From CAZEPT01 sp964626965 (GTDB lineage Bacteria; Patescibacteriota; Minisyncoccia; Phycocordibacterales; UBA9973): 64,000 bases of DNA. Positions 51,459-60,104 of the stretch are shown piece by piece. The notes under the pieces are model-generated. The model saw nothing but the letters and a program-made list of their open reading frames with translations, was not told the origin of the DNA and made no database searches. A program made the position numbers and the translations under genes. The stretch is from contig CAZVHB010000006.1 in NCBI GenBank assembly GCA_964626965.1, forward strand, positions 5,582-69,581, written 5' to 3'. Positions within the stretch are counted from its first letter, which is position 1; each line of letters starts with the position of its first letter.

Positions 51459-52181
51459 TTATTTCCCGTGATTTCGTAATGACCTTTTTATTAGCTGTTC
51501 TTGAATAAGAGTAATAACATTACTTACTATCCAGTAAAGCGCGAGTGCAGAGGGGAGTTTGATTGATACAACAACGATGATAATTGGGAGGATGTATTTC
51601 ATCTGTCTCGTCATGTTGTATGCGAGCATTGCTTGCATATCACCCTCGTCACCTGGTTTTTCTTGTGAAATTGGTTGATGGTGGAGTTGGATAAATTGAG
51701 TAACACCAGCCAAAATACCAAAAATAATACTCGGCTTGGTCATATCAAACATACCCAGAAATAGGTTATGTATATCGCTCGGGGCTTTTACAAAAGAATA
51801 GAGAATACTTGTGTCGACAGCAGAACCAATCCCCTTAAGAAACACATAGTAGAGCGCAAAGAGTATTGGAAGTTGGATAATAAGCACTAAACAGCTTGAA
51901 AATGGATTAACCCCTTCTTTTTTATAGAGTGCAAATGTTTGTTTTGCTTGTTCTTGCTTATCTGTAACTTCTTTTTTAATCTTATCAATCTTTGGTTGGA
52001 TAAGCTTCATCTTCAATTGAGAAACAATAGCCTTTTTTGAAAGAGGGAAGAGGATGATTTTGACCAAAATAGTCAGTAAAATAACAGCAATACCTAGGTC
52101 GTGCATTGGGGCGACTGAGACAAAAAACATAAGTAGATTATAAAGAGGATTATAAAAGAGTGTGCTCCAAAGTAATTTCAT
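51459..52181 (-). CDS. yidC: Membrane protein insertase YidC
   Basis: YidC inserts and folds membrane proteins, alone or with SecYEG. The 240-aa protein is the short form: five hydrophobic segments including FFVSVAPMHDLGIAVILLTI and SCLVLIIQLPILFALYYVFL, with a charged cytoplasmic helical hairpin between the first two (PLSKKAIVSQLKMKLIQPKI). The ATG at 52181 is preferred to 52199 because TATAAT lies 7 nt upstream and the frame before it adds nothing typical. It shares an operon with jag. Confidence 0.95.
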   Translation of the reverse strand: MKLLWSTLFYNPLYNLLMFFVSVAPMHDLGIAVILLTILVKIILFPLSKKAIVSQLKMKLIQPKIDKIKKEVTDKQEQAKQTFALYKKEGVNPFSSCLVLIIQLPILFALYYVFLKGIGSAVDTSILYSFVKAPSDIHNLFLGMFDMTKPSIIFGILAGVTQFIQLHHQPISQEKPGDEGDMQAMLAYNMTRQMKYILPIIIVVVSIKLPSALALYWIVSNVITLIQEQLIKRSLRNHGK

Positions 52182-52235
52182 ACTCTTTATTATACACAAT
52201 TTCTTATTTTTTCATATTCTCTCTACAAGAAAACC

Positions 52236-52475
52236 TTAGAGAAGTAAGTCTACACTTGGTTCATTTCCTGGTCTACACTTGAGAACGCGCCTATAACCTA
52301 ATTTTAGACCTTTTAAAAGGTTATATTTAATGATGGCTTGTTTTGTATACTCTGAACATGTTGGATAGTGCATACACACTAAACCTTTTGAAAAACCAAG
52401 CTTTTTAGGTAAGCCTGTATCTAGAGATATATATTTTTGATAGAAAATAATAGTAAAAATGAATATTTTTTTCAT
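52236..52475 (-). CDS. yidD: Membrane protein insertion efficiency factor YidD
   Basis: YidD is a small amphipathic protein that aids YidC-dependent insertion. The 79-aa protein has the family signature CMHYPTCSEYTKQAI and the GYRRVLKCRPGN segment. It lies 21 nt after rnpA and 54 nt before yidC, in the conserved order rpmH-rnpA-yidD-yidC-jag. Confidence 0.95.
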   Translation of the reverse strand: MKKIFIFTIIFYQKYISLDTGLPKKLGFSKGLVCMHYPTCSEYTKQAIIKYNLLKGLKLGYRRVLKCRPGNEPSVDLLL

Positions 52476-52496
52476 AATAAGAGGAAAAAGGATAGA

Positions 52497-52811
52497 TTAT
52501 TTAAACTGAGTATTAAACTCACTCAATAAATCACTATATTGTATAGGTTTTTTCTGAACAATAATGATATGTATACCCACAAGAGATGGGTTTTTCTTCT
52601 TATATTCAGAAAGAAGGTTGTAAACCACTCTTTTTATATAGTTTCTTTCAGTTGCTTTTTTGGCAACTTTCTTAGAAACAACCACAGATCCTTGAAAAAT
52701 AAGGCTCTGTGCCATTTTAACCACAAAAAAAGAACCTCGAGAAACTACTTTTGAGCGAGTAAACGCTTCATTAAAGGTTTTTCTTGAGATTCTTTCAGGT
52801 TTTTTAAGCAT
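52497..52811 (-). CDS. rnpA: Ribonuclease P protein component
   Basis: RnpA assists the RNase P RNA in 5' maturation of tRNA. The 104-aa protein carries the RNR-type motif as KKATERNYIKRVVYNLL, preceded by SVVVSKKVAKKA, and the basic N-terminus. A perfect 30-bp palindrome separates it from rpmH, which may adjust the relative expression of the two. Confidence 0.95.
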   Translation of the reverse strand: MLKKPERISRKTFNEAFTRSKVVSRGSFFVVKMAQSLIFQGSVVVSKKVAKKATERNYIKRVVYNLLSEYKKKNPSLVGIHIIIVQKKPIQYSDLLSEFNTQFK

Positions 52812-52851
52812 TGTATATTTATTGTACTACCTTGAGCAACAAAGAGTACGT

Positions 52852-52881
52852 AAATATAACCAACAATTGTTGGTTATATTT
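52852..52881. promoter_or_regulatory. Perfect 30-bp palindrome between rpmH and rnpA
   Basis: AAATATAACCAACAA is followed at once by its exact complement, touching the rpmH stop codon. It could form a 13-bp stem with a small loop in the mRNA. There is no T-run beyond the arm, so it is more likely an attenuator, RNase site or stabiliser than a full terminator. Confidence 0.6.
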
Positions 52882-53028
52882 CTACTTATCTTGACTAACC
52901 GTGAGTTTTACTCGGCCTTTTTGTCTTCGGCGAGCAAGTACGTTTTTACCGTTAGGAGTCTTACTTCGGACAAGGAATCCGTGAGTTACAGCTCTTTTTT
53001 TCTTTTTAGGTTGGTATGTTTGTGACAT
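52882..53028 (-). CDS. rpmH: 50S ribosomal protein L34
   Basis: L34 is a small basic protein of the large ribosomal subunit. The 48-aa frame reads MSQTYQPKKKKRAVTHGF, LVRSKTPNGKNVLARRR and QKGRVKLTVSQDK, which is the L34 pattern. TAAAGT lies exactly 6 nt before the ATG, so the message is probably leaderless. It sits next to oriC and divergent from dnaA, as is usual. Confidence 0.95.
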   Translation of the reverse strand: MSQTYQPKKKKRAVTHGFLVRSKTPNGKNVLARRRQKGRVKLTVSQDK

Positions 53029-53178
53029 ATGAACACTTTACACTACTTTTAAAAAATTATCAAGGTTCTCTTTGTGGGTAGGCCACCTGTTACACACTAA
53101 AGTTATACACAGTATATACACAACACAATACAGGTGTGGACAACTTTTTAATTTAAGAAAGTTATATATAATACGTAC
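53029..53178. other. Probable replication origin (oriC), dnaA-upstream part
   Basis: Between divergent rpmH and dnaA lie TTATACACA (53103-53111), a one-mismatch ATATACACA (53114-53122), and TGTGGACAA (53135-53143, which is TTGTCCACA on the other strand), all close to the DnaA box TTATCCACA. A further TTATACACA is at 54633-54641 between dnaA and dnaN. Gene order rnpA-rpmH-dnaA-dnaN supports an origin here. Which of the two gaps contains the unwinding site is not clear. Confidence 0.7.
53167..53172 (+). promoter_or_regulatory. dnaA -10 box
   Basis: TATAAT with exactly 6 nt to the ATG. The upstream DnaA-box-like sites would allow autoregulation. Confidence 0.75.
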
Positions 53179-54573
53179 ATGGATGAAAAACAAATAGAGG
53201 TTGAGATACAAGACTTATGGGAAATCTGTTTGAAAGAAATTGAACATGATGTTTCTCGTGCGAACTTCAGTACATGGTTTAAAAATACGGCTATTCTAAA
53301 ACACGACGAGGGGACAGTCTATATCGCTGTTCCAAATGAATTTGTCAAAGAATGGTTGTACAAGAAATTTCACAAAATTATACTCAAATCACTCCTTACC
53401 CACATCCCAGAAGCAAGGTGTGTTGAATACATCGTCACGAGAATTGTTGATATCCCCCAAAAAGAAGTCATTAAAAAAGAAGTGGTGCAATTAGAGCAAG
53501 AAAAGGGGCGTGCAGTGAATGAACTCCCTTTTGGAGAACTCTATGTAAATAGAAATGACAATCTCAACCCAAGATACACTTTCTCAAATTTTATTGTAGG
53601 TACGTTCAACGAACTCGCGCACGCTGCCGCACAAGCAATACTCATTAGACCAGGAACACTCTATAATCCACTTTTTATATATGGACAAACAGGACTTGGA
53701 AAAACGCATTTGCTTCAAGCATTGGGTAATGAGATAAAGAGAAAGCATCCTGAAATGGAAGTATTCTATACAAATCTGGAAAAATTCTCACTTGATTATA
53801 TTCAGTCTGTACAAAATGGAAACAATAAAGCTCATATGTTTAAAGAGAAGTACCGAAAGTATGATGTCTTAATCATGGATGATATTCAGTTCATTGGAAA
53901 AATGGAGAAGACACAGGAAGAACTATTTCACTTATTCAACGCGCTCTTTGAAAATAACAAGCAAATTATCTTTTCTTCTGATAAGCACCCAAACCTCATA
54001 GCCGGCCTCGAAGAACGACTCCTCTCTCGATTCCAACAGGGAATGATCGTTGATATTATGGAACCTGATTTCGAATCACGCATTGCGATTATTAAAGAAA
54101 AACTGAAAGAGTTTGGAGTAAATCTTGAACCCGACGTAGTAGAAGCAATTGCAGAAAATATACGAGTAAACATCAGAGAACTTGAAGGGGTTATTAAAAA
54201 CATCATTCTTCAATCACAACTTAAAAAACAAAAAATATCAGTCTCTGATATTAGAAACACCTTTAAAAACAACATAAAAAAGAAGAAGAATATTTCACCA
54301 AGAGAGGTAGTCACTATTGTTGCAAATTTTTACAACATAGACGAAGCACTTATTTATGACAAAACAAGAAGAAAAGAAGTAGTAGAAACGAGACAGGTAA
54401 TTATGTACATACTCAGAGAGGAATACAACATCTCATACCCTGTTATAGGAGCAGAGCTTGGTGGAAAAGATCATACAACAATCATTCATTCATATAAAAA
54501 AATAAAGAGAGAGTTAACTGAAAATCCAAAACTAATCCAAGAACTCGATGAGTTGAAAAACATGTTGAAATAA
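53179..54573 (+). CDS. dnaA: Chromosomal replication initiator protein DnaA
   Basis: DnaA binds oriC and opens it to start replication. The 464-aa protein has domain I (about 8-85), a short linker, the AAA+ domain with Walker A GQTGLGKTH (169-177), Walker B VLIMDDIQFI, and sensor II in the VNIREL segment. The C-terminal DNA-binding domain contains the signature GGKDHTTIIHSYKKI. TATAAT lies 6 nt before the ATG, giving a leaderless mRNA. dnaN follows after 181 nt. Confidence 0.98.
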   Translation: MDEKQIEVEIQDLWEICLKEIEHDVSRANFSTWFKNTAILKHDEGTVYIAVPNEFVKEWLYKKFHKIILKSLLTHIPEARCVEYIVTRIVDIPQKEVIKKEVVQLEQEKGRAVNELPFGELYVNRNDNLNPRYTFSNFIVGTFNELAHAAAQAILIRPGTLYNPLFIYGQTGLGKTHLLQALGNEIKRKHPEMEVFYTNLEKFSLDYIQSVQNGNNKAHMFKEKYRKYDVLIMDDIQFIGKMEKTQEELFHLFNALFENNKQIIFSSDKHPNLIAGLEERLLSRFQQGMIVDIMEPDFESRIAIIKEKLKEFGVNLEPDVVEAIAENIRVNIRELEGVIKNIILQSQLKKQKISVSDIRNTFKNNIKKKKNISPREVVTIVANFYNIDEALIYDKTRRKEVVETRQVIMYILREEYNISYPVIGAELGGKDHTTIIHSYKKIKRELTENPKLIQELDELKNMLK

Positions 54574-54632
54574 TCTAAAAAAACTGTGAATAGAAAATGA
54601 AAACTCTCTACGTATATACAGAAAAAAGATTC

Positions 54633-54641
54633 TTATACACA
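54633..54641 (+). other. DnaA-box-like site between dnaA and dnaN
   Basis: TTATACACA, identical to the site at 53103, in a 181-bp AT-rich gap. TGTGAATAG at the left end of the gap is a weaker candidate. Confidence 0.5.
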
Positions 54642-54754
54642 GTTAATTATTTCTTTTTAAAAGAAAGGTTAGAAATAAATAATAAATACAAAGACAAAAA
54701 AGATATTAACAGTATTTATGCACTAATAGTATAAATAGATAATTTTATAAAAAT

Positions 54755-55867
54755 ATGAAGATACACTGTGAATTAGAAAAAATTAAAAAAGCTGTTATTG
54801 CACTTTCTCGAATAACAACAAAAAAGGAACAAAATGAACTCCTCTCTTGTTTGTTTTTTATTTTTGATAAAAATAAACTCACTATACGTTCAACAAACCT
54901 GAGTATTGGTGGGGAATTTATCATACCAATAGATGAAACAGTCCCTGAAATAGTATCATTTTCAACAAATGCACAAAATTTACAGAATATATTTTCTTCT
55001 ATTACAACGGATAAAAATCTAACAAAGATAGAAATTGATATTGGTGAAAATATGATTTGTTTTGTATATAAAAAAAATAAACTCAATATTAAAAAACAGT
55101 CTGTCGTAGATATTCCAACACTTCCTCATATTAAAGAAGAGAGTTTTGTGATTGATAAACAAACACTTAAAGAAGGAATACAGATGGTTCTTTCAAGTGC
55201 TTCAAAAATAGACATCAAACCAGAGCTTTCAAGTGTGTTTATAAATCAACAAGAAGGACGACTTGTTTTTGTGACAACAGATACATTTAGGTTAACCGAA
55301 TATTCAATTAATACCAAAAAAGAGTATTCATTTCCAAGTATATTGATCCCAATAAAGAATGCTCAAGAAATATATAAAATCCTTGATGATTCAATTGATG
55401 AGAATGTTGAAGTGTACCCAACAAAGAATCAAATCAGTTTTGTGACGAAAGATGTTTTTATTACTTCTCAGCTTATCAATGGAACATTTCCAGACTATAC
55501 AAAAATTATTCCAACAGTAAAACATTCAACTGTTTCTTTTCTCAAGACTGATTTAAGTGAAGCACTTAAAATGCTTAATCCATTTATTGATGTTCGTAAT
55601 CAAGTTAAATTTAAAATAGATTCTGAGAAACAAGAAATTAATCTTTTTTGTAGTAATGATGCACTTGGTGACTACTCTGGTGTGGTCTCTGTAAAGGTTG
55701 TTGGGGATTCTTTTGAACTTCTTATTAATAAGAGTTTTCTTGAGGATATTCTACAAAAGATGCCTGAGACTGTTGATATGATTATTAATCAACCACAAAA
55801 ACCAATTCTCATCCAGAGTAAGGAAAATAAAGAGATACTCTGCCTCTTGATGCCCATGTCTCAATAA
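54755..55867 (+). CDS. dnaN: DNA polymerase III beta subunit (sliding clamp)
   Basis: The clamp encircles DNA and holds the polymerase. The 370-aa protein shows three repeated clamp folds, with recognisable segments such as SSASKIDIKPELSSVFI, GRLVFVTTDTFRLTEY, LINGTFPDYTKIIP and the final LCLLMPMSQ (family PMRL-like end). The sequence is AT-rich and lysine-rich. The next small gene starts 16 nt after the stop, suggesting one transcript. Confidence 0.97.
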   Translation: MKIHCELEKIKKAVIALSRITTKKEQNELLSCLFFIFDKNKLTIRSTNLSIGGEFIIPIDETVPEIVSFSTNAQNLQNIFSSITTDKNLTKIEIDIGENMICFVYKKNKLNIKKQSVVDIPTLPHIKEESFVIDKQTLKEGIQMVLSSASKIDIKPELSSVFINQQEGRLVFVTTDTFRLTEYSINTKKEYSFPSILIPIKNAQEIYKILDDSIDENVEVYPTKNQISFVTKDVFITSQLINGTFPDYTKIIPTVKHSTVSFLKTDLSEALKMLNPFIDVRNQVKFKIDSEKQEINLFCSNDALGDYSGVVSVKVVGDSFELLINKSFLEDILQKMPETVDMIINQPQKPILIQSKENKEILCLLMPMSQ

Positions 55868-55883
55868 GGGGTGTTAGTGATAT

Positions 55884-56135
55884 ATGAAACACATTGATCA
55901 GTACCTAGGTAAGAAAAACCTCACTCCTACTCTTGATAAAAAAAAAGAGTGCATCGAGATACTGTTCCAACAAACAGGCATCTCTCCTGATTCTAAATAT
56001 ATTTCTTTTTCTGGTAAGACTGTTTTTTTGAAAATACACCCTCATGAAAAAACTCAGATACTCATGAGGAAAAAAAATATTCTTTGTCTTTTTTCAGAAT
56101 CTAAAACCCTATCTTTTTTTACTGACATACAATAA
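55884..56135 (+). CDS. Small DciA-like (DUF721-like) protein
   Basis: The 83-aa protein contains helix-strand elements (KKKECIEILFQQTGISPDSK, YISFSGKTVFLKIHPHEKTQ, ILMRKKNIL) that fit the KH-like core of DciA/DUF721, which helps load the replicative helicase in bacteria lacking DnaC. In actinobacteria a DUF721 gene also sits near dnaA-dnaN-recF, so position supports the idea. Similarity is by pattern only. The stop lies inside a terminator stem. Confidence 0.5.
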   Translation: MKHIDQYLGKKNLTPTLDKKKECIEILFQQTGISPDSKYISFSGKTVFLKIHPHEKTQILMRKKNILCLFSESKTLSFFTDIQ

Positions 56136-56184
56136 TAAAAACACCTTTTCAGAAGAAATTCAGAAGAAAGGTGTTTTTATTATT
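56131..56184. terminator. Bidirectional terminator after the dnaN operon
   Basis: An 18-bp stem (56131-56148 with 56167-56184) with T-rich right arm; it includes the stop codon of the upstream gene and ends 9 nt before the PBP stop. Confidence 0.85.
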
Positions 56185-56193
56185 TTGAAATTT

Positions 56194-58431
56194 TTATGGA
56201 ATAATTGGTGGTAGTACTGGTGTCGTTCCTGTGAGTGGTAAACCTGTCATGCTATCAAAAAGCGAGATGGTTGCTTCTGATGGTGCTTGTTCTGCCACAC
56301 CAAACTGTATTTGCATCGCAGCTTCCCAGTTTCTAAATTGTGGGTCGTTTGCTGGGTTGGTCGGATATGGACCACGAGGATTTTCTTTATTAATAAAATA
56401 AAGGAGTGAATGAAATGATGGTATTTGTCCACGAATAATTGGGTTGATGGAATCATAGTCTTCCTCCTGTGCTGGTTTTGTAAATGGTTGATCTGGGTAT
56501 GTGTCTGGGAATGTTTCTAGAACGTATCTAAACATCTTATTCCATGCAGGACCAGCGATGGTTGAGCCAGTATTATCCGTCATGGGTCGTGCGTCATTAT
56601 TTCCTGCCCAAGCACCAATAACAAGACTTTGTGTGTATCCGAGAATCCATGCATCTTTATAGTTGTTGGTTGTTCCTGTTTTTGCTGCAACATTATGACC
56701 CGCTACATGAAGTTGTGAATTTGGTGCAAAAACGAGCCATCTATTTGTGTCATCAGAGAGAATATCTGACATTTTTTGAGTCGTACTTTCTGACATAACA
56801 CGTACTCCATCAGATTCTTTATATTCTTCAAGAGTGCTTCCGTCGCTACTTTTAATAGAGAGAATACCCGTCTCTTTTCTGTATATACCTCCATTTGCAA
56901 AGATACCATATGCGTTTGCGAGTTCAATAAGTTTAACCTCTGCTCCTCCAAGAACGAGTGACAGTCCAAATTGATCTTTATTCGTGAGTGTTGAAATTCC
57001 TAAACTTTGTGCAAATTTGATTGCATTATTAATTCCTACTAAGTAGAGCATTTGAACAGCCGGAATGTTGAGTGACGATCCCAATGCTTTTTTTATTGGT
57101 ACAGCACCAATGAATTTTCCACTATAGTTGTTTGGTGAGTAACATGTTGCCCCAGAAACTTCTGGAATACCCCCAGGAGAACAACTCGGATTAAATTCAG
57201 TAGGAACATCAAACATAATTGTTTCTGGTAAATAACCTTTTTCAAAACCAAGTGCGTAGACGAGTGGTTTGAATGCTGAACCAGGCTGTCTTTTTGCTGT
57301 TGCGATATTGTACTGACCATCAATTTCTTTATCGAAATAATCTCGTGAGCCAACCATGAAGAGGATTTGTGAGTTTCTTGGATCTACTCCAACCATACCC
57401 ATATTTTCTGCATTGTATGTTTTTTTATTGAAAATCGCTTCATCCTTCACTAATTCTTCTGCTTTCTTTTGTAGTTCATAGTCGAGTGTTGTGGTCACAC
57501 GAAGTCCTCCTTGGTTGAGAATGTCCTCCCCGTATTTTTCTACTAAGTAGTCTTGAATATAAAAGACAAAATGTGGAGCTTTGATATTCCTACTTTCACC
57601 AGGCGATAGTGTGATGACTTCTTTTTTTGCTTCTTCGTATTGTTCTTTTGTTATAAAACCAAGTTTTTCCATTCGTTCCAATACATAATTTTTTCGCTCA
57701 ATGAGCTTGTCTGTGTGTTGTCCATATGGTGAGTAGTAGGTTGGTCGTTGTGGAATAGACGCAATATATGCGGCTTGCGCGATGCTCAGCTCGAAGGCTC
57801 TTTTTGAGAAGTATGTTTGACTCGCTTGTTCGACACCATAGATATTTCCTCCATAAGGAGACTCATTTAAATAGATTGCGAGTATTTCATTTTTTGATAG
57901 ATTGCGTTCTATTTTAATCGCTAAAATCCACTCTTTTATTTTTCGAGTGATTGTTTTTTCATTAGTGAGTAAAGTATTTTTTACAATTTGCTGAGTGATC
58001 GTTGATCCCCCTTGGCTTTTTTGCCCACTCATGAAGTTTTGGTATACCGCGCGTAAGATAGATTTTGGGCGGATACCAATGTGTGAGTAAAAGTGATCAT
58101 CTTCAATTGCAATGGTTGCTTTTTGAACAGGATCTCCTATTTCTTCAAATGGAACAACCGTTCTTTTATAGTCTTTATGAATATCATACAAAAGGATTTT
58201 ACCTGTTCGGTCGTAGAGTTGGGTAGATTTCTGGACTACTCTATTTTCAAAATCATTGAAGTCAGGGAGGTCAAGGGTGCTAATCCAGATGAAAAATATT
58301 GCTGTAAGGATGAGTCCTAAACTAATAAAAAACAGAAAAAACTTCTGTAAAAATGACATTTGAGTAAAAACACGACTCATGTCGACAGAAGATTCACTTC
58401 TGCGTCTTTTTTGAATTGGTTTAAGTAACAT
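56194..58431 (-). CDS. Class A penicillin-binding protein (PBP1A-type)
   Basis: This bifunctional enzyme polymerises and crosslinks peptidoglycan. The 745-aa protein has a cytoplasmic basic tail and membrane anchor (FLFFISLGLILTAIFFIWIS), a GT51 domain with the catalytic EDDHFYSHIG and GQKSQGGSTITQQIVKN, and a transpeptidase domain with PGSAFKPL (SxxK), SSLN (SxN) and KTGTTNNYKDAW (KTG). TAGAAT lies exactly 6 nt before the ATG. It is divergent from tyrS across 57 bp. Confidence 0.95.
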   Translation of the reverse strand: MLLKPIQKRRRSESSVDMSRVFTQMSFLQKFFLFFISLGLILTAIFFIWISTLDLPDFNDFENRVVQKSTQLYDRTGKILLYDIHKDYKRTVVPFEEIGDPVQKATIAIEDDHFYSHIGIRPKSILRAVYQNFMSGQKSQGGSTITQQIVKNTLLTNEKTITRKIKEWILAIKIERNLSKNEILAIYLNESPYGGNIYGVEQASQTYFSKRAFELSIAQAAYIASIPQRPTYYSPYGQHTDKLIERKNYVLERMEKLGFITKEQYEEAKKEVITLSPGESRNIKAPHFVFYIQDYLVEKYGEDILNQGGLRVTTTLDYELQKKAEELVKDEAIFNKKTYNAENMGMVGVDPRNSQILFMVGSRDYFDKEIDGQYNIATAKRQPGSAFKPLVYALGFEKGYLPETIMFDVPTEFNPSCSPGGIPEVSGATCYSPNNYSGKFIGAVPIKKALGSSLNIPAVQMLYLVGINNAIKFAQSLGISTLTNKDQFGLSLVLGGAEVKLIELANAYGIFANGGIYRKETGILSIKSSDGSTLEEYKESDGVRVMSESTTQKMSDILSDDTNRWLVFAPNSQLHVAGHNVAAKTGTTNNYKDAWILGYTQSLVIGAWAGNNDARPMTDNTGSTIAGPAWNKMFRYVLETFPDTYPDQPFTKPAQEEDYDSINPIIRGQIPSFHSLLYFINKENPRGPYPTNPANDPQFRNWEAAMQIQFGVAEQAPSEATISLFDSMTGLPLTGTTPVLPPIIP

Positions 58432-58488
58432 ATAGCTATTCTACCATATATAAAAAAATTTCTAAGAAATATGGTATTATGAGCTCAT
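58432..58488. promoter_or_regulatory. Compact divergent promoter for PBP1A and tyrS
   Basis: In 57 bp there is a TAGAAT box 6 nt from the PBP ATG on one strand and a TATTAT box 8 nt from the tyrS ATG on the other. An inverted pair ACCATAT/ATATGGT sits between them. Confidence 0.65.
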
Positions 58489-59682
58489 ATGGTATCAACT
58501 GATAAAGAAAAAATAGAAGCACTGCTCACTCGTGGAGTTGAGAATGTGTATCCTAACTCAGATTTTTTAAGAACTCTTCTTTTAAAGGGTGAACAATTAA
58601 AAATATATCTTGGTGTAGATCCAACAGGGCCAACACTCCACATTGGACACATGATACCAATGAGAAAACTTCGAGAGTTCCAAAATCTTGGTCATAAAGT
58701 TGTTTTTCTTATTGGAAGTTTCACTGCAATGATCGGGGATCCCGATAAAACATCTGTTCGTGTACCTCTTACAAAAGAACAAGTACAAAAAAACATGGAA
58801 CTCTATCTTTCTCAGGCGTCTACTATTCTTGATACAAAAAATTCTGACTTATTTGAAGTTCGTTATAATGACGAGTGGCTTTCAAGAATGAATTTTGAAG
58901 ATGTACTCAACCTCGCTTCTAAAATGACGGTTCAGCAAATGTTGGAACGCGATATGTTCGACAAACGCATCAAAGAAGGCAAACCGGTCTATATCCACGA
59001 ATTCATGTACCCACTCATGCAAGGCTATGACAGTATTGCACTTGGTATAGATGGCGAAGTTGGTGGTAATGATCAGACATTCAATATGCTTACAGGCCGA
59101 ACATTGATGAAAGAAATACAAGGGAAAGAAAAATTTGTTATAACAACAAAACTTCTAGTAGATTCATCTGGAAATAAAATGGGAAAGACCGAAGGTAATA
59201 TGATTACACTCGCTGATACCGGAGAAGATATGTTTGGGAAAGTGATGAGTTGGACTGATGGAATGATTGCGTCTGGCTTTGAACTCTGTACTGATGTAGA
59301 TACAAAAGAGATACAAAAAATAGAAGAAAAACTACAAGACTCAGATGTAAATCCTAAAGATATTAAATTACAATTAGCGCACAAGATTGTTGAGACATAT
59401 ACAAATACAAGTAAAGCAGACGAAGCTCAAGCTGTTTGGATTCAAAAATTTGAGAAAAAAGAAATTCCCGATGAGTTACCAGAATATGCACTCGTTGAAA
59501 ATTTGTTTGAAACAGTTATGAAACATGAACTCGTTCCGTCTCGTTCTGAATATCGCAGACTCCTCGAAGGGAAGGCAATTCATAATCTCACTGATAATAC
59601 GACGATTGTTGATGTGTCGTATGTGCCAGAATCGGGTACTGTGGTAAAGATCGGTAAACAAAAGTTTTTCAAAATCATCTAA
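58489..59682 (+). CDS. tyrS: Tyrosyl-tRNA synthetase
   Basis: TyrRS charges tRNA-Tyr. The 397-aa class I enzyme has the HIGH motif as LHIGHMIPM and the KMSKS loop as KMGKTEGN, with a C-terminal S4-like RNA-binding domain (PSRSEYRRLLEGKAI). The GVDPTGPTLHIGH segment and length match the TyrZ-like bacterial type. Expression is likely from a leaderless promoter (TATTAT, 8 nt). A truncated CCGGAAT repeat begins 3 nt after the stop. Confidence 0.96.
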   Translation: MVSTDKEKIEALLTRGVENVYPNSDFLRTLLLKGEQLKIYLGVDPTGPTLHIGHMIPMRKLREFQNLGHKVVFLIGSFTAMIGDPDKTSVRVPLTKEQVQKNMELYLSQASTILDTKNSDLFEVRYNDEWLSRMNFEDVLNLASKMTVQQMLERDMFDKRIKEGKPVYIHEFMYPLMQGYDSIALGIDGEVGGNDQTFNMLTGRTLMKEIQGKEKFVITTKLLVDSSGNKMGKTEGNMITLADTGEDMFGKVMSWTDGMIASGFELCTDVDTKEIQKIEEKLQDSDVNPKDIKLQLAHKIVETYTNTSKADEAQAVWIQKFEKKEIPDELPEYALVENLFETVMKHELVPSRSEYRRLLEGKAIHNLTDNTTIVDVSYVPESGTVVKIGKQKFFKII

Positions 59683-59685
59683 TGG

Positions 59686-59714
59686 TGTCATTCCGGACTA
59701 GATCTGGAATCCAG
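59686..59714. repeat. CCGGAAT-type repeat, copy D (short)
   Basis: TGTCATTCCGGACTAGATCT plus GGAATCCAG is the short half of the full element. It directly follows tyrS. Confidence 0.7.
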
Positions 59715-59720
59715 ATAATA

Positions 59721-59751
59721 AAAAGCAGGGCGACTACGTCGCCCTGCTTTT
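59721..59751. terminator. Bidirectional terminator after tyrS
   Basis: A perfect 14-bp stem (59721-59734 with 59738-59751) with a TAC triloop; it also serves the acidic-peptide gene on the minus strand. Confidence 0.88.
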
Positions 59752-59790
59752 GTATTTCCTGTCTCCTATAATCTATCGCCTGTTCCCTGA

Positions 59791-59970
59791 TTAATAGTCC
59801 TGATCAAAACTACTCACCTCAGACATATCGTCGTCATCTTCGTAATCCTCAAGTGTCTCGAGAGATTCCATTCCCTCATCATTAACTTCGACTTCGTCGT
59901 CCAAAAACGCATCATCCAAATCGACAAGCGCATCATCTTTTAATTCTTCTTTTTCTTCGTCGTGATCCAT
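59791..59970 (-). CDS. Very acidic small protein, 59 aa
   Basis: The frame begins MDHDEEKEELKDDALVDLDD and ends MSEVSSFDQDY; nearly half of its residues are aspartate or glutamate. TATAAT lies 4 nt before the ATG and a terminator follows. I do not recognise it. It might mimic nucleic acid, buffer metal or regulate a basic partner, but nothing shows this. It occupies most of the 490-bp gap between tyrS and ruvC, whose remainder holds two repeat fragments and a terminator. Confidence 0.6.
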   Translation of the reverse strand: MDHDEEKEELKDDALVDLDDAFLDDEVEVNDEGMESLETLEDYEDDDDMSEVSSFDQDY

Positions 59971-60104
59971 AGTGATTATAATTATTTTTTTAAATTAAAT
60001 ACTTCTATTTTTGTATATATAATATGTATCAGAAAGTTATTTCTTTGACAAGAGTCTTTTATCTTACTCCTCACCATTTGGGGAAAACTCACTGTGTGTA
60101 GTGT

